Assembly (NCBI GenBank): GCA_019916065.1
Contig: CM034238.1
Location: 32,745,721-32,809,720 of the forward strand
Length of the DNA stretch: 64,000 bases
Reading direction: 5' to 3'
Source: Vitellaria paradoxa
Taxonomy: Eukaryota > Streptophyta > Magnoliopsida > Ericales > Sapotaceae
A program made the translations under genes and the position numbers. Below the pieces are notes generated by a model, which worked only from the letters and a program-made list of their open reading frames with translations, was not told the DNA's origin and did not search any database. Shown piece after piece: positions 11,836-22,855 of this stretch. Position 1 is the stretch's first letter, and the number at the start of each line of letters is the position of its first letter.

Positions 11836-14206
11836 TCACGCCCCGGGTTTTACAACTCTAGTATGTGAACAGAGAACACACATTACATCATTTAATAACT
11901 CTCGCTGTCCCACATCAGAGCCATATACACACACTATGGAGCAATAAATAAAAATAAATAAATAAATAAATAAATAAAACTAACTTTAAATTTAAATAAA
12001 TGTCTTAGTCGAAACTAACTAAGCAACAAGGTTCCAAAACTAACCCAAACAATCTCTCTAAATTAAACAATTTACTGTTACCTCACAAACAGAGGTTTAA
12101 TAAAATCCACTAAAAAAAAAATTCTCTAAAAGAAATTCTAATGTAATTAAATAAAAACAAATAAATAAATTCCTAATTTCCATGGTGAGTAGGTCCTGCA
12201 TGTAACTCAAAATCATTACCTGCATCGCAAATTGTAAGGGGTTTAGCACTAATACCACATGTGCTCGAAACCCTAATAATAGTATAAATGCAAAATGTCC
12301 TAGCATGCTATTAAATGAAATAATTATACACAAGTAGCAATTTTAAACAAGAAATTAAGTTTATTTGTCAATCTATCTTCGTTATAATTTAGATGTGTTT
12401 CAACACCACACAACACATCAAAGAAAAACAAGTTAATTTCAAGGTACTGCTGCTTGGTTGTCTTGTAGAAATAAGATCCAACCAATATACATTATTCATT
12501 GGTGTCTACTTGGTTGTCCCGTAGAAACAGGACCCAACCAATATACACCATCCTTCGGTGTCTGCTTTCTAGGCCGAAGCCTTAGGAATGTAATATGCCA
12601 CCCTTAGGCATCTGCTCGTTTGTAAGTTACTAGCCTACTGGAATCGATAACCAACCCCGCGCGGGTTTTGAGACTGTCAACCCTTAGGTACGTATACCCG
12701 ATATTTTCAGTATTCCTCAACTCAAACAAAATATACTATCAAATCCCACTTCAAATCTATATTAAATAAATTGATCTTTTTATTCTCAAGTAAAAGAAAA
12801 TTTTAAATAAATTATGTATCCACACTAGAATACTGTTAACCACACCACTAATGCTCATCAAACAATTTAATTAACATAACAATCAAACAATTCAAAAGGT
12901 ATGATTCAAAGCAATAACGTTGATTACATGGCAAGGGGTTTAATAAATAAATAAATATAAAAAAAATTTCCATCCAACAGTTTGTCCTGGAAAAAAAAAT
13001 ACCAATGACTCGTACAATATATGAATATAAATATCCGTGGGTCCCATTAGCATATAAAGACAAAACTAAAAGCAAATCACTTTGAACACACTTTTTATTT
13101 GCTACACGTCATCAAACAATCAATATATATATATATATATATATATCATGGTTTTTATTCATTACATATAAGACACAACAAACATAATAAAAAAAATAAA
13201 AATATTTGATTCATAAATTCATGTGATGTCTCCCAGCAAAAAGCTTTCAAACAAACTAATATGTAAAGACAAAATTCAAAAGAAGACAAACTATCATATA
13301 AGGACAAAAGTTTAAGTTTCCTTTACTTTATTTAACTAGTGGCTTTTGCTAGACACTCAATTCCCACCTTTTAACATATATATGTATATAAAGTAATAAT
13401 TCGTATAGCTTCCAAACAATTAGGTGGAAGACTTCAATTATATATGTATATATACATAGAGTAAAATAAATGCCCAGTAAAAGTCATCCCGTCAATCATA
13501 CAACTTCAATCTACAATGCCTTTGGTCTTAAATGCACGTTCCAGGTCACGGTTTACAAAGGACCAAAAATAAAAAACACACCATTAATTCATTTGACAAG
13601 TTTGGCAGCAATCATTATCTTTTTCAAATCATTACTTATTTAGTTTAAATATATACACTTATTTATATATGCAATGCACTGATAATTTCCTATCATATAA
13701 TATACATACGTAAAGAAATTGCATTAATTTAGATGACTCACAAAACGAGACAAAGAAAGAATGGAAAAAAATTTTTTTTATGGGTTTCGCCCCTTACCTG
13801 TAATCCAACAACGGAAACAAATTGCCAATGCAAGAAAAAAATTTTGTCACCGGCAAAATCACAGTGCAACCGTCGTACGCCCCTTTTTCTTCTTTCACTC
13901 TCGATTTCTCTTCCTCTCTCTTTTTTAGGGTTTCTATTTTTTATCAAAATAATTACAGATTTATATATTTAAAAAGAAAGAATTTTAACCCCAACCAACT
14001 AATTTATTTCCTACTCCCCATAGGTTTAGGAAAATTACACCATTCTCCTAAAATTTAAAAATCTTTCAAATATACCAAAAAACAACCTTTTTTTATACAC
14101 TTCAAAAATTAAAATAGCAAATTTATAAATTATTAAATTTAAGTAACAAATTACAATCACAAATATATATATAACTTATATTAATTCAAAAAAATCGGGT
14201 CATTAC
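11836..14206 (-). mobile_element. Tekay/Del-like Ty3/gypsy LTR (3' LTR of a minus-strand element)
   Basis: The plus strand begins TGTCACGCCCCGGG at 11836 and ends TCGGGTCATTACA at 14206; in minus orientation this gives the TGTAATGACCC...GGGGCGTGACA termini common in plant Tekay/Del LTRs. Length is 2371 bp. A purine-rich PPT (minus-strand TAAGAGGGGTAGGA) lies directly against its inner end at 14207-14220, followed by an integrase C-terminal ORF. Its outer edge abuts GATTC, which recurs after 15031. No partner LTR of the same family is present. Microsatellites (AAATA)n at 11945-11980 and (TA)n near 13125-13147 lie inside it. Confidence 0.7.
12453..12564. repeat. Two tandem 56-bp repeats inside the LTR
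   Basis: Copy 1 (12453-12508) and copy 2 (12509-12564) both start CTTGGTTGTC and end GGTGTCT. They differ at about ten positions. A weaker third copy follows to about 12615. These are probably part of the U3 region of the LTR. Confidence 0.65.
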
Positions 14207-14470
14207 ATCCTACCCCTCTTACAATACATGTGAAGGGTCCGGGTTATACTTTCTAAGCATAGACACGTGAAACACCTCATGAACTCTTGAAAGCTGTGGT
14301 GGCAAAGCAAGACGATAAGCTACCTCTCCAACCCTAGCCAAAACTTCAAATGGCCCAATATACCTCGGGGACAACTTTCCTCTACGCCCAAAACGAAACT
14401 GACCCTTTCGTAGTGAAACCTTTAGGAACACGTGGTCCCTTATCTCAAACTCTAAGGGTCATACCTAAAA
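14207..14470 (-). pseudogene. Ty3/gypsy integrase C-terminal remnant
   Basis: The minus-strand peptide (ORF 14219-14431, with the frame continuing upstream to about 14465) has [20 protein letters not shown], then [20 protein letters not shown] and [12 protein letters not shown]. These are conserved blocks of the integrase C-terminal region of chromoviral gypsy elements. The equivalent stretch of the Tekay-like element at 28.2-28.4 kb is close in sequence. The chromodomain that normally follows is absent and the frame stops right before the PPT. Upstream, everything from the integrase core back to gag is gone, replaced by Cassandra sequence. Confidence 0.7.
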
Positions 14471-14591
14471 GTAGAGTGAAAATTATACCTGTCCTTAACA
14501 AAATTTGGGAGCCAATGGGGTCACATGCTTGCGCCTACGCTTGTCCCCACATGGCTCTGTACGTGGAGAGAGGTTCAAGACCATCCAACAA

Positions 14592-15031
14592 TAGTATCAG
14601 AGCCAATACCCAGCTGGAAGTGTGGGATCACGCGTGGGCCCTCCGTGTGGGGGACCTGCCTGTGAGGGACTCTGCTTGCGAGAGAGTGAAGCAGGAGGCC
14701 ACGCGGGGACGCGTGCCCTGTAAGGGGGGAGGATTGTGAGGGACCTGCCCGTGAGGGCTTTGCCTGCGGGAGAGTGAAACGGGAGGTGAAGCAGAGACGC
14801 AATGTCTCCCATCCCACATCGCCTGGGTCGTGGAAGAAAGTGGCATATATGTAATATTCGATATCAATATAGTACAATGCGTTTTAAAGCCGTGAGGATA
14901 CTGGGTTCAGTGGGAACTCTAGGGTTAAGCGTGCTCCAGTGGGAGCAGTACTAGGATGGGTGACCTCCTGGGAAGTAGCTTACCAAGCACAAAGCGGACA
15001 ATATTGTATCATATGGATGCGGGTCGTTACA
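14592..15031 (+). mobile_element. Partial Cassandra-type TRIM (internal domain plus 3' LTR)
   Basis: A PBS-like TAGTATCAGAGCC (14592-14604) matches the initiator tRNA-Met PBS TGGTATCAGAGCC except one base. A PPT (AAGGGGGGAGGA, about 14722-14733) precedes the LTR at 14735-15031 (297 bp), which starts TGTGAGGGACC, contains a 5S rRNA-like segment and ends GGGTCGTTACA. A 5S-bearing LTR with tRNA-Met PBS and no ORF is the definition of Cassandra. The 5' LTR is missing; the sequence at 14471-14591 is not LTR. A segment at 14646-14698 resembles the first 50 bp of the LTR, so the internal domain holds an LTR-start-like copy. Confidence 0.75.
14881..14980 (+). ncRNA. 5S rRNA-derived segment within the Cassandra LTR
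   Basis: The stretch holds GGTTAAGCGTGCT (5S box A region), then AGTACTAGGATGGG (intermediate element) and TGACCTCCTGGGAAGT (box C region) in the order and spacing of plant 5S rRNA. The 5' third is diverged. Cassandra elements are known to carry such pol III promoters; whether this copy is transcribed cannot be told. It is not a genuine 5S gene, since the flanks are LTR. Confidence 0.8.
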
Positions 15032-15979
15032 GATTCCAAGGGCTCTGCTATTTCTCTTTTTTCATAAGCAGAAGTAACGTTTTTGATCTTCTAGATCAGT
15101 TCAGGAACATCGATTTTTTGCCACCATTGAAAGTGGAATGTCCTGACAAGTATAGGGATGCCTAGATCATCCTACTCAATCTTAATACCCCATTTCCACA
15201 TCTAGGGAATATGAAATTCGGCCAAGTAGTAGAAAATGGGTTGCCCTTCACATGACTTCTTATTTAAGTCACTAAATATTGGATGGGCTTCTACCCAAGA
15301 ATCATAGAGATCTTGGACAGGTTTGGGCAATAAAGAAAGAGGTGGCCCAAACTTTTCCACCACTGGTAAAACTAGAGGGGAATATCTTTGGTATTTTCAA
15401 AAAATTCTTCTCGGATCCTAAAAAACCAAAAATGTTTCTTCTAGTCATTTTCATATAAAAAAGTATATTTCTAGGCATTTATATAATCCTAGAAATTAAA
15501 AGAGTATTCTTGCTTATCGTGGGGCATTTTAAATACTCTGGTTTTTATAGAATCATTTCCCCAATCGATAAGAGTCAAAATCTTTTTTTTTATAAAACAT
15601 TGACTATAATTAACTTTATCAGAAATTTTGTTATTATTGTAAAAGTGTCGTATTTCCACTGAGTTTGTGGACGTAAGCATAGTCTCGTAGATAGGTCTAT
15701 ACTTGCAATGAGGTAGGAGATAATGATATCGGTCCAAATATTTTTTCTTAATATATTCAAGATCATTTGCCGATGTCTGATCATCCTCATTTAGAGTCAA
15801 AATTGGCTCTATAAAATTGCTCGTCATATATACGGGCTGAGTCTGCAATACAGATGCTGCAATTATTTCAAGCTTAGATCCTAATGAAGAAGTAGAAGAG
15901 ATGGACTCTCTCTTCTTTTGAAAAAAATCTTGGAGATTTGCTTTCCTCTTAGATAGGAATTCATTGAGGTCAACCATAG
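15032..15979 (-). pseudogene. Unidentified retroelement-like ORF, 5' part
   Basis: The minus-strand ATG is at 15977 and the first open stretch runs to 15489 (162 codons), starting MVDLNEFLSKRKANLQDFF. After a degenerate stretch (about 15300-15490) a frame is again largely open to 15032, with phrases such as PLSLLPKPVQDLYDSW and a tryptophan-rich WMWKWG...FHFQWW region. It then meets the GATTC target site of the composite insertion and resumes at 11835 in frame. The tryptophan-rich middle recalls plant retroelement or pararetrovirus-like structural proteins from memory, but I cannot assign it. Several stops show it is dead. Confidence 0.45.
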
Positions 15980-16133
15980 AGGGTGACTCCTTTTCATTAC
16001 CTAAGCATAAGAATGGGTTTACGGTGGGACTTAGATTCCCCTGATTTGACCATGCTGAGGTAGAATTAGATCTGCCTCCTCCTCTAGATAAGGGCTTAGA
16101 TCCCCTTTCTCGTCCTCAATTGAGGCTCATGTA

Positions 16134-16920
16134 AACCAAACCAAACCAAACCAAACCAAGCATTTTTCCACTAGGTGGGGTCGGCTATATGGATTTGTCG
16201 ATGCCAATTAGATCTGTTTAGGGGCATGTCCTCCGATAAATCTAGGTAGATCAGGTCATGTTTAATGGTTTCTTTCCAGCTTCTCTTGGGTCTTCCTCTA
16301 CCTCTCCTACTCCTGGCAATCTCCATACTTTCACACCTTCTAACGGGTGCCTCTGTTGGACGCCTTCTAACATGGCCAAACCATCTTAATCGATTTTCTC
16401 TCATTTTATCTTCAATCGGTGCTATTCCTACTTTGCCCCTAATCTCCTCGTTCCTAATCCTATCTTTCCTTGTAATCCCGCACATCCACCTTAGCATCCT
16501 CATCTCCGCAACTGCCATCTTCTGACCATGATTATGCTTTACTGCCCAATACTTTGATCCTTATAGCAGCGCTGGTCTAACCGCTATCTTATAATACTTT
16601 CCTTTCACCTTGAGGGGAATTTTTCGGTCGCACAAAACCTCCGAAGCACTCCTCCATTTGGTCCACCCAGCTTAAATCCTGTGACTTACATCAGTATCAA
16701 TCTCTCCATCTTGTTGCACCATAGATCCAAGGTACCTAAATTTATCTTTCTCTACAATCTTTTGTGTGCCTAAACTTACTTCTATACTACCCGTTATTCT
16801 ATTTTGACTAAATTTACATTCCATATATTCTGTCTTGCATCGGCTTAGCCTAAACCCTTTTGGCTTCCCCCACCATTTTCCGCTAACAATTGAGGAATTA
16901 ACTAATAGAAGGACTTTAAC
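16134..16920 (-). mobile_element. RTE-clade LINE, 5'-truncated 3' end
   Basis: The minus-strand ORF at 16171-16518 shows [20 protein letters not shown], then [20 protein letters not shown], and the upstream frame (16672-16938) KGFRLSRCKTEYMECKFS with FRYLGSMVQQDGEID. This order is the C-terminal part of plant RTE-type LINE reverse transcriptase. A frameshift and stop between about 16520 and 16672 separate the frames. The 3' end on the minus strand finishes in a (TTTGG)n microsatellite (16134-16158), the kind of short-repeat tail RTE elements have instead of poly(A). The 5' side is cut by the L1 poly(A) at 16921. Confidence 0.8.
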
Positions 16921-18381
16921 TTTTTTTTTTAACAACAAAAAAAGAAAAATTTATTAAAAAACTATAAGAAAAAGAAGCATCAAGAAGATGCCGTACAACA
17001 TGCCCTAACCCATTACAAAAACGAGCCCTCTATAAAACTCACAAAATAATCCATATCAATGTGTATACCACCCTTAAACCAACTACACAATTGATATTTT
17101 AAACAAAAAATCTTATCAAAGAATAAAGGTCTGTATAATCCTCAGAAGGTTCTTTGATTACGTTCTCACCAAACAGTCCAAAACAAGCCAAGCGGAATTG
17201 CTTGCCAAACTTTTCTCCCCTATATTCAAGAGGAATATTGTGGAAATGGACCCAGATAGGAACCATCTTACAACCACCCTTAGTGAGATTCATGCTAGAT
17301 TTCCACAATTTAAGAAATATTGGTCTACCCTCAAAATACCAAAGACCACCCAGTAAAATCTGATTTACTTGCACTGCATCCGAGAACCAAAAAAAGTAGA
17401 ATCCGTTTCCACTATTAAGAACTTCAATAATCCCTTTTGATATGTAGTGTATTGGACTAAAGAAAAGAGAAGGTTATCTAAAAATAACCCCACAACAGTG
17501 TTCTCCCATCGCTGAATTCCCTTCTTTACAACCTCACTTGGAGGTTTAATTCTCACTTTCCCATAACAAGACGAGGCTTTGTGTAAGATAACTTCATGGT
17601 AGGATCAAAGTGACGTTTAACCATAGAAACCCAATTTCCTTGCCGCACACCTTCAACTCTAGATTTCAAACTAGAACCATCCAAATCACCAAGAGAATTA
17701 TTTTGATTAGTATTCTCTACCAAGTTATCATTTGAATCACTAGCAATCACATTAGACAACTGCTCCTAATGCACAATTTTAGGGCTTGAATCATTCACCG
17801 TAAACAACGAAATAGAGAGTAGAGGGACCTCATGCAACGCAACCATTTGAAAATCCCCATCTAACTCCGCTTGAAGATTCCCAAATTTAGTAGCCTCCTC
17901 TACAAGATCCACCCAAGATTTTGTAGAAGACGAAGAATTAGAATAAGGTGAAACAAGACCAGGAGTAGAAATAGCTAAAGAAGCCATCTTTCTAGTTTGT
18001 TCTAATCTCTTCACCAATTTTGAAGTAGCGTTTAAATCATTTCCAACAAGCACTTCATTAACCATCTTGGTAATAGAATCAGAAATAGACTCAAGTACAG
18101 TACAAACTCCACATCGTGGCTCAACAATTGGTGTCGGCACTAGAGCTTGCTTAGAGTTATCACCGATTTTTCGGTTCTCAAATCCAAAACATCATCAACA
18201 TCAACAGCCTTCCCTTGTCCATCAAACTTCTTCCTTATCACCAAACCCGCCATTAACATCTGTAGATGAAGAAACTTGCCCAGCAGTAGGTTTTAAAACT
18301 TTAGAGACACCAAACTTGGAACATGACGGTCTCCTTATGATTCGCCCCATCTCTTAACTTAGAAACTCTAGATGAAGCCAT
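16921..18381 (-). mobile_element. Internally deleted L1 LINE (ORF1 head joined to ORF2 tail)
   Basis: On the minus strand an ATG at 18381 (MASSRVSKLRDG) starts a broken ORF1. Its frames (18140-17766, 17759-17553, 17556-17215) end in a DUF4283-type region with GGLWYFEGRP, then VPIWVHFHNIPLEYRGEK. At about 17205-17215 this is joined directly to a peptide (RLACFGLFGEN...SEDYTDLYSLIRFFV) that resembles the last residues of plant L1 ORF2 (zf-RVT/C-terminal end). A 3' UTR and an A-tract (T run at 16921-16930) follow. Endonuclease and RT are absent. No target duplication was found. Confidence 0.65.
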
Positions 18382-18608
18382 TGAAGAAAGCAGAATCCAA
18401 AAACCCTAGAGAGAGAAAAAAGAGAGTGACTCTCATCCAGCCACCAAGTTACTATGCAATTATGACAATAAACAATTAAGTCCAAATTCCTATGCTGGAC
18501 AATTTTATGACCAAATAGGATTGTGATTCCTAGACCAATAAGGATGGTTCTTTTTGTATGTAAATGAGAAATTCTTGGCCAGCATAATCTTGTCATATAA
18601 TTTGATTC

Positions 18609-19605
18609 ATGGCAGTACTGACACTGCTTTTGTTTCCATCACGGGTCAAAAACTTAACGGTTCCAACTACCTTTGATGGTCCCAATAAGTCCGTATGTTC
18701 ATCTAAGGTTTTGATAAGGATGAGTACTTCACTGGAGAAGCTATTGCTCCATTATAAAGGATTTGGATATCCGAAAACAATTTAGTGATGTCTTGGCTCA
18801 TCAACTTAATGGCAAATGAGATAGGAGAAAATTTCCTTTCGTATGACAATGCCAAAGATATCTGGAATGCCGTGAAAGAGATGTTTTCAAGTTTTGACAA
18901 TACCTCCAAAAGATTTGCCATTAAAAGTGTTCTTCATGATCTACGACAAGGGGCTCTCTCTGTTACTTAGTACTTTAATTCTTTTTCAAGGAATTGGCAG
19001 TAGTTAGACGCGTATGAGAAGTATGCCTAGTCTTGCACCACAAGTAATAACATGTTTCGAAAGATTGTTGAAGAAAAAAGATTGTACAATTTTTTTTTTT
19101 TTTTTGGTAAGTGATTGTACAAATTTTTGCTAGGCCTTAACAAGGGACTGGCTGAAGTTAGAGGCCATACCTAGGATCCAAGCCTCTTCCTAACTTGAGG
19201 GAAACCTTTTTTGAGGTTCTCATGGAGGAAAGCCAAAGAAAAATTATGCTTGGTCACACATTTTGTCTACCCCTCTCAGCCTTAGTTGCTTAGGGCCTAG
19301 GCAATTCTTCTTTTGACAATAAATCTAAGAAGGGTAGACCCTGGTCTGAGCACTATAAGAAACCTGGTCATACTCGAGATTCTTGTTGGAAAATTCATAG
19401 GAAACCAGCAGACTGGAAGCCTTCACACCTTGGTCCTTGTGATAGTTGTGGCAATGTTGCTACTACCACCATTGCTCCTCCTTTAGCTAGTTTGTTTTGC
19501 AATGAAGAAATAGAGTTACTCCAGAAACTTATTATGCAGCAACAAGCCTCCTATTCTTCAATCATTGGTTCTAGCAATATAATGTAGAAAGGTAATCACT
19601 CTTTC
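18609..19605 (+). pseudogene. Ty1/copia gag region, decayed
   Basis: From the ATG at 18609 the plus strand encodes copia gag phrases in order: ITGQKLNGSNYL, then MSWLINLMANEIGENFLSY, DNAKDIWNAVKEMFSSFDN, and a zinc-knuckle stretch near 19345-19400 ending HTRDSCWKIH. Several stops and frameshifts interrupt it (for example near 18755 and 18968). The first cysteines of the C-X2-C-X4-H-X4-C knuckle are changed. The frame runs into the Tekay-like LTR at 19606. The pol part of the same element resumes at 31023. No 5' LTR or PBS was found to the left, so this end is truncated. Confidence 0.7.
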
Positions 19606-22600
19606 TATAATACCTCAGACTTTTTTGTTAATGTAAATAGATGATTATTCGAACATTTTGGAGGTAATAGTATGTTGGTTAAGAGGTATTCCTCATTAGT
19701 AGCACTCTAGAGTGAAGAACTTTGAAAGAGATAAGCCAAACATTCAAGAGTTAGCATTTTGGCACAAGTGCAGGAAGGAGGCACCTTGGGCGCACATGAC
19801 ATGGCGCCCAAGGCTCGAGCACACAAAGAGGAACTCAGTTGGGCGCCCGAGCTATAGCAAAAATGATAGGTATGATGTATTCTGACTTGTGTGGCCGAAC
19901 CCTTACCCCTACACACCTATAATCAACTAGGGAAATGAAAAAATCTGTAGAATACTGTTGAGGGATTAAATATAATCAATTCTTTAGGTGTAAAACGTGT
20001 GTATTGGAGGAGAAGAAAGGTTTTGTGCAATGTTGTTAAAATCCCAATTTAAATCTTAAAATCTTACAATTTTACAATGTTAGAGTGGGAAAACTTGTTC
20101 AATTTTATGTAAAATCTTAATAGGAGCAAAATAGGTAAAATATTGAATTTGGGACGTAAAATCAATAAAATCTTGATTTTATAGGCGATTTTAACTATTT
20201 TTACAAATTAAGTCATTTTTGTATAATTTTATCAAATTAAATAGATTTTATGATTTATTTCAAGTAATATACCATAATTACTTCACTTGTTACTTTTTTT
20301 TTTTAGATTTTTTTATTCTATAACACTATTATTTATTATACTAAACTAGTTAAGGATCATATGCGTTGTCGCATAAAATTAACTACCATAAATTAAATGT
20401 AATAATTAGGATAGACACCAAAAAGTTATGATAAAATATTATAAATACATCTTTATTCAAAAAAAAATATTAGGATAAAATAAAGTCAGTATTTTAATGT
20501 CAACTGTATAGATCACACAAATCATTTTAACAGTCTTAATTTTGTAGTTAGGTAAAACGAGTACAGAACTAGATATAAAATCTTTTGTAAACTTGGTTGA
20601 GGATTCATTTTGTTAATATGAGTAAGTTTTTGTGTATGCATTTTTCTTGATACATGTCTTTTCTCTTTTTTCTTATTAGTAATATTATTAACTTATCAAA
20701 AAAATCAAAACTGTAAATAAAAAAATTGTAATATAATAGACTATATTTTTATTTTATAGACATTTGATAAAATCTTACGATTTTACAATTCGATATTATG
20801 ATTTGACTTTTGGATCTTTCACCGATTTTAAGTAAAATCTCGATTTTAACAACCTTGGTTTTGTAGGTAGGAGAGAGAAGAAACCAGGAGAGAAAGAAGA
20901 AACAAGGGAACGAGGTGGAGTTTGAATGGTAAGTTCTTCTAGCCTTGATTAAAATCAAATTAACTTTGCAAGGATGTAATTGAGCACTCAAGGAATCCAT
21001 CTATGTAATTTTTTTGCCATTTAGATCAAAGGGTGGGGTGATTGAATCCATCAAAGTTGGGGGCTTGAAACCGGGAAGAGACCACCCCTTGTTGCTCCAT
21101 TCTTATTTCAACTTGAGGTAGGGATTTAATGCTTCATTCTTACATATGTGATGTGTAACAAGGACTAGAATACCATTAGAGAAACCTTTTCAAGTGAAAA
21201 TGATGTTTGATCCATAACTTGACCCATAGTTGATGAAAACTCAAATTGTTGATTTCCTTTGGTGCCTATAAGTCTCGTGATAATGCTAGAAACATGAAAC
21301 TTCAGGTATTTTATCTTAATCATGGTCAATTTGAGTTCCCAACAGTGGAGAACCAATAACCCGAAAAACGGAGCACGAGACCTGTAACTCGAATCAAGCT
21401 GTGGGCGCACAAGGTAGGAATTAGTTGGGCGCCCGCCAACTTGGGCACACAAGACGTGGGTGCCAAGTCCTTGGGCGCATGACTGTGTTAATTTGGGCGC
21501 CCACCGACACTAGTTTAATTTCCTGAAATTGTTTATTTTGACCTCCTACCCTAGGTTTATAAAAGAATTTAGTAACATGTTTTTATGTGACGCTTTATTT
21601 GTTTAATTGCATGAATTGAGAAAGGGAAATATGTTCTAAATAGTTGTTAGAGATGACTGACTTATGATAGTGGAATTTGACATGTAATGGTGAATAAATG
21701 AGACTTTGAATAAAATGAAATGAAAAGGTACCATGAGATGAGATCTATGATAAAGTGGATCGTGATTCTATGTTGTTGAAGGGTAAGTGATGATGAATGT
21801 GAATAAATGATTGAATGAATTGAAATGCGATTGATAATGTGCCGGGAGCTGTGGTGGGGTGCGAAAATAGGAAGGTTTTTTAGGTTACCCTCGGATTGAG
21901 AGACCCGGAACCTGCGCAGGATTTGGTATCCATACCGATGGGTTAGTAGCCCACAACATGGTGTGTGTATTGGCTACCTGTGGCCCTGGACTGCGATCCT
22001 AAACAACGGTATTCGATTTATCGTTTCAGTTGGGTCTGGACCCATAAAAGATGATATTATGTATGTACCCACCCCCGATGACTTGTGTAGAAATGGTTAT
22101 GTGATTGAATGATGATTAAATGATAAAGTGAAGATGAAATGTGATTTGAATTAATGATTGAGATTTCAAAAGATGAGTATTAACTATAATTAAATTTCAT
22201 ATCATGGTATTGTTGCATGATGATATGTTCTTACCTAAATTGGTTACTTCTTGTGTTAATGATTGTTATAACTCTAGAAAATGTTAAAGTAGCTAAATAT
22301 ACCATGAATAACATTCATGTTTGGATTACATATTATATATGTTCGTTTGTAGCATCGTGGGCACAAATGGACCCGTGCTCACGTCCGTACAGATTTTGTT
22401 GCAGGAACAGAACATAATAACCAGGTGGGCCAATGGGGCTGGACTAGAAATGCATTTGCATGAGCCATTCCAGACTTAGTAAAATTTTGGGTTACTTGAA
22501 TATTTATTTGAAAGTTGTAATATTTTTAAATTGAGAGTCTCATTCGATTAGGTTGTAAAGGCCCTAAGGCTTATGTAATGTATGACTAGGAAAGATATGT

Positions 22601-22766
22601 TGCAATTTGAGGCCTAGCACTAACCAAGGCAAATTTCATGATATTTTAATATGTCTCATGGCTCACCAGGAGTTGTTGCGCTGCTCTGATCATGGGATAG
22701 TAGTGTTAGTGCATGTTATGTGTATTTATCACTCACCCCTCGGGTCACGGGATTCGAGGCGTGATA
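19606..22766 (+). mobile_element. 5' LTR of a Tekay-like Ty3/gypsy element, carrying a hAT-like insertion
   Basis: This aligns end to end with the 3' LTR at 28619-30998. It starts TATAATACCTCAGAC (TG of the terminus mutated) against TGTAATACCCCAGAC, and ends GAGGCGTGATA against GAGGCGTGACA. It is longer (3161 against 2380 bp) because of the 830-bp insertion at 20028-20857, partly offset by a 65-70 bp segment present only in the 3' LTR (about 29371-29440). Many further substitutions mark an old insertion. Both LTRs hold several copies of a GGGCGCC(C/A) core near 21405-21510 and 29650-29735. Confidence 0.85.
20028..20857. mobile_element. Non-autonomous hAT-like DNA element inserted in the LTR
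   Basis: The LTR comparison defines this as an insertion, since the other LTR lacks it. Ends are terminal inverted repeats: left CAATGTTGTTAAAATC, right GATTTTAACAACCTTG, which differ at one of 16 positions. They are flanked by an 8-bp target duplication, GTTTTGTG (20020-20027) and GTTTTGTA (20858-20865), one mismatch. An 8-bp duplication is the hAT superfamily length. No transposase or open frame longer than chance is present in its 830 bp, so it is non-autonomous. Confidence 0.8.
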
Positions 22767-22790
22767 AGTTTGTATTAGAGCCTAGGTCAG
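22767..22790 (+). other. Primer binding site of the Tekay-like element
   Basis: Directly after the 5' LTR, TTTGTATTAGAGCC is a decayed form of the tRNA-Met-type PBS TGGTATCAGAGCC. The same 24-bp segment, slightly better preserved, occurs again after the 3' LTR at 30999-31022. Confidence 0.65.
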
Positions 22791-22855
22791 AATACCTAGG
22801 GACATGGAAAGTCTTGCATCTCATATTACATGCTTAAATAGTATTTAACATTCTA

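Noticed and set aside
13090..13147. AT microsatellites and TATA-like words at many sites as promoters
   Set aside because: Simple (AT)n tracts are expected in this AT-rich DNA and have no associated gene start.
14575..14877. Long overlapping ORFs on both strands around 14350-14877
   Set aside because: They fall in GC-rich Cassandra and gypsy remnant sequence, overlap each other in three frames and contain no domain.
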